Source: Sipunculus nudus
Taxonomy: Eukaryota; Annelida; Sipuncula; Golfingiida; Sipunculidae
Direction: 5' to 3'
Length of the DNA: 64,000 bases
Assembly: GCA_026874595.1 (NCBI GenBank)
Contig: CM049310.1
Coordinates: 22,668,058 to 22,732,057 of the forward strand
Below are positions 12,901 to 24,900 of the stretch, piece after piece. The translations under genes and the position numbers were made by a program. Numbering within the stretch: position 1 is the first letter of the stretch; each line of letters begins with the position of its first letter. The notes beneath the pieces are model-generated. The model saw nothing but the letters and a program-made list of their open reading frames with translations. It had not been told where the DNA came from and did no database searches.

Positions 12901-15900
12901 TTTTTATAACATCATTTTTTTCCAGGTTTGAAAATGTAACTATACATTTAGAGTATAACATATATATGTGAATATTTCAGTTGATTCACATTTCTTAATT
13001 GCATCAACATATATATCTAATAAATAAGGTTTATAGTACCTGTCAACAGAATGGGGTGGAGGGAGGAAGGGAGGCATAGGGGTGAGAGAGAGAGAAAGAG
13101 AGAGAGAAAAAGAGAGCTAGAAAGAGAGAAAGGGAAAGAGAGAGAGAGAGGAGAAAGGCTCTCTGGTAATTACTGCCTGACCCAGCCTGACCCAGACACT
13201 CACAGAAGCAGTAGGCAAGGAGTGAAGGTGTTATGTAACAGCCTGGAACACTGTTAACCAATGACCTGATGTAAATATTCAAGACATGGTGCTATAAATA
13301 TGGGTCACTGTGCTCAGCTGAAGTTGACCTTGAAAGTAAAAATCTAAAATAATAATGGAGATCAAGTCTAAGAGGAAAAGGTAATATATGCCATGGCTGG
13401 TTGACATGATTGGTTTGTATTGATGAGTGAGAAATTGTTGCAAATAATATTTTGTGACCAAACCATGCATTCTCTAATGTCAAATTGAAGCATGTGAGCA
13501 GTTTGTGAACATAAGATGTATATTATTACCATGATCATTGGCTGGCTTTTTGACAATTTGTTGACAGTTCAGTAGTTTACACATTTGCTCAATTTGATCT
13601 ATTTTACATAATATATATTATTAAATATATGTATTTTTATTTTATAAAATGTATACAGTTGAAATATAACTGATGTCTCCAGTCCACAGATGCAAGAACC
13701 TGGTGGTGGTGGTTTGGGGGGGGGGGGGGGGAGGGCTGGAATGATGGGAGTTACAACATCTCTGTATTAACATAGTGTATATACATATAGGATTTTCACT
13801 TAATTCAACAATACTTACAGGATTAAATAGTTCATTCACAATTACATAATATTTAAAAAAGGACAGACAGACTGTTAGACAAACAAAGCTGATAATATAT
13901 TTTAATATTTTAAAGTTTTTCATCTGCAATATTACACATCTGAATACATAAATTGCTTTCAAATTTCAGACTTTAATGGCTTAAATCAATACACATACAG
14001 CATATGAAAGTTATTTCAACAGTGCTTAAAGGAAAAATTTCATAATTAGTATATATATTTAATGATAATTGAGAGATGATGGATAGACAAGAGCTGATCA
14101 CTTTATGTTCCATTCTCCTGGGGCAAGAATATGTTTCAATATTAGATCTTAATGTTTTCTAATCCAATTATCTTTCAAATTGAAAAAATTGTACACATTT
14201 GCAATAATAACTAATGTCCCAGTGCACATGTGACGGTGAGGTGCTATGGATCAATGACAGCCAGGGGGGGGGGGGGAAGAGATGGGATTAACAACACTTT
14301 TGCATAAACATTCAGGGCAAACAAAGCCTGATCTCCAATTCTGCTGAGGCTCGAAAATAATGAACACATGTTTGTATTAGATCCTCATTTTTTTATTTTA
14401 AGTTTAATTTGTATACATTTCCAATATAACATATATTTCTGAATATAAACGTTGATTCATAATTCTAAATTGCATCATCATAAATCTCAATCTTGTCATG
14501 TAACACCACATCATGCATACAAATGTATATTTATATATTCATGGGGGGGGGGAGGGGGTGTGATATGAGAACAATTGTACACCTGTCACAGCAGGGGATC
14601 TCCCCCAGTGACTGAAACAAATCAGGAACCCTGGCATAGCTGACTTCCAGTGACCTGGAGTGGCCTACCTGCATCTGGAACAAAGCAAGTGACTACAACA
14701 GAGCCTCAAGATAAAATTTAATAACTAGCCTCATTTTCAACCTTTTAGTTTCAAATTTCAGATTTAAACACATTAAATATTTATGTTTACATTCTGAGAA
14801 AATTAAATCAACAGTACTCACAGGAAAAAAATTTGCCATGGTCAAAGTTGGGTAAAATTTCAGGTATTGATTTTATGTTTATGCTAATACCTTATAAAAT
14901 TTACAAAATACAGATCTAATTTTGGGTATACAATTGAATCTTAATTAAACAAAGTTATATACTTGAAAAAAGTTCTCTAGCTTCAATAATTTTCATGTAA
15001 CCTGAGTAAATATTTTTCCTGATTTTTAACAAAGTCAATTTTGTTTGTGCACATAACTTAAAACAATTACGCAATACTGACATCATTTCTGGCATGTGCA
15101 TAGCGAATGTATAGAAAAATATGTATATTATATATGGTCAAAGTCAGATCAGTGGTTTTGATACTAGGCAGTCCTGAAGTGTACCAAAGGGTTTTTAATG
15201 AAAAAATGAAGTTTTTCATTAATATCTCGAAGGAATTAAGTTCTGGTGACCAAATTCTTGGCATGGTAGGAGATTTTGGAGATTTTTACTGTATGCCTAA
15301 TTTAAGGAACTTAGAGCTGAAGCTGGGGAGCTGAGCTCTAGCAAACTGCATAACACTAGGTTGATGTAAACAATATGTGACATGGTGCTTGAAAACTTGA
15401 ATAAAATCTACAGTTTTTGATCAACTGGTTTCAAATTTTAAATGTTAACAGTTGAAATGCTAACAAAAACATGCTTTGAAAATTAAATCCACAGCAGTTA
15501 CAGGAAAAAAACGTGCCAAGGTCAAAGTTGGGCAAAGTTTAAGGTACCAATTTTTTATTTTTGCTAATATTTTAAAAAATTTAAAAGATTTTGATCAAAT
15601 TTTGGGTAAACAATTTAATTTTGATTAATAAAAGTTATATTACTGAAAAAAAAGTGCTTTGCTTTAACAAGTTTTGTGTTAAGTGATCAAATTTTTTTCC
15701 TGATTATTTACAAAATGCATTATGTTTGGGCCCATAACTTTTTTAAATTATATAATACAGACCCAATTTCAGGCATGTACATAGGAACTATATAGAGGAT
15801 TATTTATGGTAAATATGAGGAAAAACAGATGAGTGGTTTTGATATTAGGCAGTCCTGAAGTGTGAAAATAGGATTTTAATAAAAAAATGAGGTTTTTCCT

Positions 15901-18900
15901 TAATTTCTCAAAGGAACGAAGTCGCAAAGACCCAGTTTTCGGTTTGGTAGGAGATCTTGGGGATATCTAACATTTTGCTGAATTTTGGATTCCTAGGTCT
16001 TACGGTTTCAAAACGTGCCACATCTACGGACGGACGGACGGACGCACGGATGGACGGACGGACGGACGGACGGACAGACGGACGACGGACAATGGACCAC
16101 AACTATAGCTCAGATGACTTATAGTCAGCTGAGCTAAAAATTAATTGTAATTATTGGGCAAAATATAATTTTAATTTAAAAAATAATAATATCACCTGAA
16201 AAGATTTTTTTTAAATAATAAAATTGAAATAAATGATTATTAAAATAATTTAAATGCAATCACAAATGCATTCTAATACTATCTTTTTTCCTGTATTAGA
16301 ATTTGTATTAATTTTTATGATGGAACTATTGAATATTTGTATTCATATTCAAATACAATTATAAAGTATTCACTCAATGTTTTGTATTTATACAGTTTCA
16401 GTCAAACGAAACTGTTGAGAATCCAGGATATACAAATTTTACAAATTTAAATAACAATCAAAAGTACCTGGTTTTATGGCTTTAATTTATAAATAAAAAA
16501 AAAACTATTATATTCACATTTGAATACTGTCACATCACTGTCTACACACTAAACACAGCAAGACACTTATGACAATTATTAACATTATAGACATCATAAT
16601 GAGAATTTGTCTAAGATCTGATTTTTTATCACATTTGAATATTTTTATTTTTTTAAAACATATGTATAAGAAAAAAATAGTGTTTTTTTGTGACAAACAT
16701 TCATTTCTGTTTTTAGTAACAACAGTTTTTTTTACAAAGATAGTTCCATATGTCGTTGGTGGCACTGTCTACTGAATGAAGAGGAAGGTACCCAAGATCG
16801 AACTATGTTATTTTCAAGCCTTCTGGATGTCAGGTGTTATATGCATGAGGCTAGTAATAATCCGTCAGTCATAAACTATGGTAAAGACAGGAAGAATCTC
16901 TGATGTAGTAGCAGGGCTTGAAACTGGGACCTTCTGCTATTTTGTCCCAACACCTAAACCACCAGGCAATAACCTACCCCTGATGATTGAGCATTGCTCT
17001 ATTTTACAGTCTGCTAGGTTCAAGATTTTCTGTACTCGAATTTGGGCTAAAGATGAATGCTGCTCCATTTTAAGTCTTCTGGATTTCAGTTTTTATGCCT
17101 GCTTGCGGGCTGATGATGAACACTGCTCTCTCATTTAGGGGCTGTTAACACCAGTCTGGTGTATAATATGAAACTGTCTTAGTTCTATGGATATGCAAAA
17201 CTTCAGGCCAATAGACGCAATCACTCCTGAGATATGTGTAGTATTCCCCCAAAACAGATCAATGGATTGACACTGCAAAGACTTTTGTAGGTGGTGTCAC
17301 CAGTCCAGTGTAGAATTATCAACTAGATGTGTCGGAACGACACGAATGCCCCCGCCTGGGGCAAATTAGAAACATTTGTTAAATTTTGTATAATTTTTTA
17401 AGTTCAGGAGGTGTTGTATGGTCAAAAGTAGGTCAACAAGGGCAAAATGCAAACTCGATCTGTAAAGGGTCATTATCAAGCAAGACACCAAAAATCAGGC
17501 CAGTATCTGCAGGCATTGTGAAAAAAAGTCCATATATGTGTATTTTTCATGAAATTTTCTGTTTTTCATGAAATTTTCTATGTTCAGGATCTGTCATATG
17601 GTGAAAACTAGGTTAACTGGGACGAAACGCGAACTCGATCTGTAAGTGGTCATTATGAGCCCACAGACCAAACATTAGGCCAGTATCTGTAAGCATTGCA
17701 TTGCGAAACTAGAATATTAGCAAAAGTTGATAATCATTTATAAATTTAAATTGGAGAGGTATATACCATGTTTCATAACAATCCACCAAATGCTTCCTGA
17801 GAAATAAGCTCCTAAGTTTTTTTCTATACTAAGCTCTTGTGACCTTGAAAAGTAGGTCAAGATCACCTATCTTTGAACTTGACCAAGATTTTGTAAATAA
17901 AATGCAGAAGCACTGAAGAAATGAAGTTCCTGTGTTGAATACCTTTGGAGATATCCTGCACAAAAGGCCAAAATTGAAAAATCCGATAAAATTTCATTAA
18001 AAAATCAGAAATTGCAGGTGGCGCCACCAAAACTGTGCAGCACATACAGACCATCAGTCCCAATGATCATAGTAAGTTTTGTGGAAATCCACACTGAGAT
18101 ATAAACTTCTGAGTGTTTTTCTATAATCAGCTCTAAAATGTAGAAAAATGGGTCAAGGTCACCCATCTTTGAACCTGACTGAGATTTTATCAATATACAT
18201 CTTCACTGATGAAATAAAATTCCAACTGTGAATCCTTTAAGGGATATCCCGCTCACAAGGTAAAAGTTAACAGACGCGGAACGGACGGAAGGACAGACAC
18301 TGGACAGACAGATGGACCGACGGACAGACGGACAGCTTGGGTGACGACAATGGCCCATCAGCCTATGAGCTGAGGGCTAAAAACGGCTGTACATGTGTAT
18401 TTGTCATGCAATTTCTATTTTTCATGAATTTTTCTAAATTTAGGAGCCGTACAACGGTCAAAAGTAGGTCAACCGGGACGAAACGCACACTCAGTCTGTA
18501 ACTGGTCATTATCTGCCCACGCACTAAAAATCAGGCCAATATCTGCAGGCATTGCGAAAAAAAGTCTGTACATGTGTATTTGTCTTGAAAATTTCTATTT
18601 TTCATTAAATTTTCTAAGTTTAGGAGCCATAAAACGGTCAAAAGTAGGTCAACTGAGACGAAATGCTAACTCAATCTGTAACTGGTCAAAATCTGCCCAC
18701 ACACCAAAAATCAGGCCAATATCTGCAGGCATTGCGAAAAAAAGTCTGTACATGTGTATTTGTCATGAAAATTTCTATTTTTCATGAAATTTTCTAAGTT
18801 TAGGAGCTGTTAAACGGTCAAAAGTAGGTCAACCGGGACGAAACGCGAACGTGATCTGTAACTGGTCATTATCTGCCCACACACCAAAATTCAGGCCAAT

Positions 18901-21900
18901 ATCTGCTGGCATTGCGAAAAAAAGTCCGTACATGTGTATTTGTCATGAAAATTTCTATTTTTCATGAAATTTTCTAAGTTTAGGAGCTGTAAAATGGTCA
19001 AAAGTAGGTCAACCGGGATGAAACGCAAACTCAATCTGTAACTGGTCATTATCTGCCCACACACCAACAATCAGGCCAATATCTGAAGGCATTGTAAAAA
19101 AAAGTCCGTACAACTGTTTGATTTCGGAATGACGGAAGGACGGACATGGGTAAAACTATATGCCCCGGCCCTTTGTGGCGGGGGCATAATAAAAATGTGA
19201 TTTATCAAAAAACTGTGAACATACACCATTTCAGGTCAACACACTAAACATTCTAGAGATATGTGTGAATTTCACCTTTGGATGACTGCATATAAGAAAG
19301 ATTGTAGGTGGCAACACCAGTCTAGGGTCCAAGATACTATCTAAGATCTAAAGATACGCAAAATATAAGACAAGGGACCTATGGGTCACGACACTCAGCT
19401 GTTATATATGATAAAAAAATATTATTTAGAAATGAGGCACATGCTGGTTTTGTGTGGTAATAAATATAAGCTGTATTATGAGTTGTTGTTGTTTAGCTTA
19501 TGTATGATTTTGATAGTACCTTTGGAGACGGAACAGAATTGATTTCATTTATTTTATTAACAAATGGAGTACTACTGTCACACAGATTTTGACTTGGCCA
19601 TATAACTTATAAGCAGAACATATAATATAAGAGTTTAACTATTTATTAAAAAAATTACAAATATTGTCCCAAATATAATTTTTATTAAAAATAATAAGAG
19701 AATCATATGATTTTTTAAAATGAAATATAACTGATATGATTATTAAAATAATATTAAAGAATATATTCATGAATGCATTCATGAATACATTTTGAAAGTA
19801 TTTGCACGAGTATTCATATACTTTCATTTTTTCCTGAATTCCCATTCTTTATGCAAGAAATTTTATAATGGAGTACATAATCATATTCGTATTTAAATAC
19901 AATCACAAAGTTGATGTTGAGAATCGAGAATATACAAAATTCACACATTTAAATAATGATCAAAGTATCTGGTTTTATGGCTTTTATTTATATTAAAAAA
20001 TAACTGTAAAAAATTCATTTTGGACTAATTTCACATCAATGTACACACTAGACACAGTAGGAATCTAGATTAATATTATCAACTGCATCTTTGTCTATCA
20101 TTAATTTCCTTCATATAATCCCTGATGATTAGTAATGAATAATATGATTTACTTCTTTATCATTAAAATTGAACTGAAAAATGCCATAGGTGACTGCATG
20201 GTGTTATTTGGAATATGTGACATTCTACCCATCGATACAAGATTCTTATATCAGTAACTGCAAGTTAATTTCCTGTTATTATTAACTAACAAGTTACACG
20301 GTGCTTGAAAACTTGATTAAAATCTACAGTTTTTGATCAACTGGTTTCAAATTTTTGGTGTTAACAGATGAAATGCTAACAAAAACATGCTGTGAAAATT
20401 AAATCCACAGTACTTACAGGAAAAAAACGTGCCATGGTCAAAGTTGGGCAAAATTTAAGGTACCAATTTTTTTATTTTTATTAATATTTTTAAAAATTTA
20501 AAAGATTTTCATCTAATTTTGGGTATACAATTTAATTTTGATTAATTAAAGTTATATTACTGGAAAAAAGGTCCATAGCTTTAACGTTTTTTGTGTTAAG
20601 TGATCAAATATCTTTCCTGATTTTTTACAAAATGCATTATGTTTGGGCCCATAACTTTTTTAAATTAAATAATACAGACATAATTCTTAGTTGCAATCAT
20701 TATACATCCAGAGTGTAGCTCATATTGGGTCATATTATGCATACACATATATTTTTATTATTTTTAAATCACAAATTTTTAAACTGAATTTAAAAGAAAA
20801 TAATGCCACAACATGGCATCTGCAAGATTATTCCTTGAATCACTATTAAAAGTTTTGCACATTGGAGTTTTCAGTACATGCTTAATCTTATTTACCAAAA
20901 TAAAATATGATTCTGTAAATTTGGTAAAATAAAAACATCTTTTCAAATAAAGTATACACACTGTTGGTTGAATGAGGGACAAACAATATCATTATGCTAA
21001 TTACAATCTAAGCTTTAATTTATTCCTGGAATTAATAGTCAATTTCACACCTGGTGAAGCTTTTACTCTTCTCAAGGAAGGAATTACTTATCTGATGAAC
21101 ATCCACACTTTCATAGCAATACACCACTTTGTGGACACAATTTAAAGTGCACTTTAATCATTTTAACCCTGGTGGTAAATACAAAATCTAAAATGTAGCA
21201 TAGCCAAGAATAAAATGAAATACAGAAAATTATAACATCCATCTAGTTAATGCATCATCTAGGGGGGGGGGGGTGTGTGCAGAGCAGAGGGGAAGCCTGC
21301 TAGTAGTGGCCCAGCTGAGCCAAGACAAGCTGCCTGGGGTGTGTTACATAATGCAAGTGAAGGCTTTACTACTAGGTGGGCTAGATGTAAACAACACTTG
21401 ACATGGTGTATGAAAACTTGAATAAAAGCTACTCTTTTCAATCAATTCCTTTGAAATTTCAGATTTTAAAAGATTATATCCTTATGTATATATGCTGTGA
21501 AAATTAAATCAACAGTGCTTACAGAAAAAAAAAAACATGCCATTGCCAAAGTTGGACAAAATTTAGGGTATTGATTTTTTATTTAAGCTAATAACTTGAA
21601 AAATTTGCAAAATTCAGATCTAATTTTGGGTAAACAATCGAATCTTGATTAAATAAAGTTATATTCCTGACAAAAAGTCTCCAGCTTCAGCAATTCTCAT
21701 CTTAGGTGAGTAAATATATTTCTTGATTTTTAAAAAAGTGCATTATGTTTGGGCCCATAACTTAAAAAAAATACACAATACTGACATCATTTCTGGCATG
21801 TGCATAGCGAATGTATAGAAAAATATGTATATTATATATGATCAAAGTCAGATCAGTGGTTTTGATATTAGGCAGTCTTAAAGTGTAACAATGGGTTTTA

Positions 21901-24900
21901 ATGGAAAAATGAAGTTTTTCATTGATATCTCGAAGAAATTAAGTCCTAGTGACCAAATTCTTGGCATGTAAGGGATTTTGGAGAAATCTAACTGTATGCC
22001 AAATTTAAGGAACTTAGAGCTGAAGCTCGTGAGCTGAGCTCTAGCAAACTGCATAACACTAGCAATATGTGACATGGTGCTTGAAAACTTAAATAAAATC
22101 TACAGTTTTTGATCAACTGGTTTCAAATTTTTGGTGTTAACAGTTGAAATGCTAACAAAAACATGCTGTGAAAATTAAATCCACAGCAGTTACAGCAAAA
22201 AAACGTGCCATGGTCAAAGTTGGGCAAATTTAAGGTACCAAATTTTTATTTTTGCCAATATTTTAAAAAATTTAAAAGATTTTGATCTAATTTTGGGTAT
22301 ACAATTTAATTTTGATTAATAAAAGTAATATTACTGGAAAAAAAAAGCTTAGCTTCAACAAGTTTTGTGTTAAGTGATAAAATTTCTTTTCTGATTATTT
22401 ACAAAATGCATTATGTTTGGGCCCATAACTTTTTTAAATTATATAATACAGATCTAATTTCTGGCATGTACATAGGAATTATATAGAGGATTATTTATAG
22501 GAAATATGAGGAAAAACAGATGCGTGGTTTTGATATTAGGCAGTCCTGAAGTGTGAAAATAGGTTTTTCATAAAAAATTGAGGTTTTTCCTTAATTTCTC
22601 AAAGGAATGAAGTCGCAAAGACCCAGTTTTCGGCTTGGTAGAAGATCTTGGGGACATCTTACAGTATGCTGAATTTTGGATTCCTAGGTCTTACGGTTTC
22701 AAAACGTGCCACATCTACGGATGGACGGACGGCGGACAATGGACCACGACTATAGCTCAGATGACTTATAGTCAGCTGAGCTAAAAATACATCCAACCAC
22801 TCTGAGATATGTGCAATTTTCACCCCCAAACAGTTACATATTTGGATTCCACACAAAGAGGTGGTTCTAGGTTACAACAAAAGCAATATGTCACTGGGTC
22901 ATATTTAAGCCTGTAATAATAGCAGGTTTTGGCAAATCTTTTCAGTGGTTCTGAAGTAGTTATTCTGAGATTAATGCAGCAGTGGCAGACACCAGATGAG
23001 ATCATAATATCTGTGAAAATCTTTTTCTAATTTTGTAGATATTTTTCAGTTTAATTTTATGACATGATTTCATACCAGTTGACTTTGTCATCAATGCATA
23101 AACAGTCAATGTGCCTTTGTTATTCTAACTAAATCAGTAGAATTCCTGCATGGTTTAAAGCAAGTGGCCCAAGGGCAATGCTGCTTCCTAAAGATGAATC
23201 TGACATACTTTACAAAAGCAATGTCACAATACAGGTAACAGTGACCTAGTTTTGGATTCGCAAGAAGTTTCTTGAACCTGTGTGTTAAGTTAGTTGTGTG
23301 AAAATGGTTACAATTAGTGCCCTGCAAAGCATCGCACAGAAAGCTATTGTGTAGTTTTCAAAAAGGAGATTACAGACTGGAGTATCAAGTAGAGTCTGGC
23401 CATCCAATGTTGCTGACGGGGGTCATAAAACTCACTGCTCAAAGGCACACAGAGATGCCGCTGATAAGCCTGGCACTAATTGATACAGCACGAGAGACCC
23501 CACTTCAGCATTACTTTGGAACATCTTGTTAATTCCTGGCTGCAATAAACATTGGGGATAATACAAGAACAACGCCGTTAGCAACAGAGTGGGCGATGGC
23601 TCACTGTTATCCATCAGAATAAAAGTTATCTGGTTCATAAGTGTCGAAATATTTAGTTATTGACGGAATACTATAATACATGGCTAATTATTAATATATG
23701 TCAGAAGTGTGGGAATCGATGTAAATTTTTATAATTCCGAAGTTATTCAGGGAAAGTAAGGTTTACTTTTGCCAGTCGTCCATCATGAATCACAGCAGAA
23801 GTTGATGCATAGTGACTGCAGCTATCCGAAAAACGATTAAGTGATTCCTCAACAAGAGACCTCTCTAGATATATTTGTAACGCATAATTCTTGACAAAAA
23901 AAAACATTTGCACATTCATAATTCCAGTCAATGTTATTCCAGTGATTTACTGCTCAGTTACTGGATATATCGCTCTCTGCTTCAGCGAGCTAAGCTGACT
24001 GCCGAAGTAACATCTAGCAGACTGGCTTTATCAAAGGCAGTGCTGCCGCTGCCCTGACACCGCAGCACAATAGGCACACAATAGAGTTAATGGGCTTATC
24101 GGGTCTTAATTGCAATTAGGGCATGACTGACAGTTGATACTCTAGTCTGTAACCTCCTTGTTCTCAATTAGAGTCCCACGGGCCTTACTTTCACCCTGTG
24201 CAAAACTGTGCATGACAGTGGGTAACAATGAAATATTAGAACAAACTAGGAAAAAACATATCAGCTGTAGTCTAGCATTAGTGGTGCCACCTAAAACTTA
24301 AATCTGCATAACATAAAAAAAAATGCAGTGTACAAGTTTGGATCACAGAAAACAAGATAACATAAGTGGCAGCACCTGAAGTTTATATGCTCATACAAGT
24401 CACATTGGTCCATATTTGGCACATGACAACATATATTATAAACAAAGACAGAAATCAAATACTGCAATAAGTGAAATTCCATTAAGCTACAGCCATTTTG
24501 AAAAGGATTGATTTTAAACTGGAACTAAATGAATTCAATTTACAATATGGAACATTTAATATCCACAAAGTGTGCAGACACATGATTATATTTTTGAATT
24601 GGGGAGAAGTGAAAAAGGTTTACTCTGACTGACAGAAACCATGTCTAGACTAGACCACTGACAGGTCTGGGAGGGCCCCGAAAAAAGCCTACAGACACAC
24701 AAGTATGGGGCTGAGTGATGCTTAAAGAAAATATAGTAAAGGACCTGATTACATGTACAGACAGAGTTAAGCAACAGACAAAAGATTTTAACATCTGAAT
24801 CCCTGAAAGTCCTGTCTGAAGATGTAGGGTTGGAGCATCCCACCCAAACAGAGGCATAAATAAATCTGAATTATTAAACTATAAGGCTGGTCAGGATGTA

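Larger units (their letters stand above)
11566..16138 (+). mobile_element. Pearl-A element, large copy
   Basis: A left end ACAAGGGACCTATGGGTCAC with GCTCAGCTGA lies at 11566-11603. A right end with a (GGAC)n microsatellite, GGACAATGGACCACAAC and a hairpin followed by CTAAAAA lies at 16022-16138. Between them are G-run repeats (12.2-14.3 kb) and roughly 630-bp core repeats marked by TTACAGGAAAAAAA and a 'CATGGTCAAAGTTGGGCAAA' landmark. I pair the two ends by analogy with shorter copies; several elements could be merged here. Confidence 0.5.

Noticed and set aside
13043-13282. A Leu/Ser-rich minus-strand frame with signal-peptide-like look
   Set aside because: It is the complement of the GA-rich microsatellite.
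18385-19100. Regular 180-bp repeats resembling an array such as CRISPR
   Set aside because: The whole unit is repeated with no unique spacers, and the context is eukaryotic intron; these are tandem cores of a mobile element.
23317-23532. A 71-codon plus-strand frame in the low-repeat segment
   Set aside because: No splice signals or recognisable composition; its overlap with an equally long minus-strand frame suggests chance.
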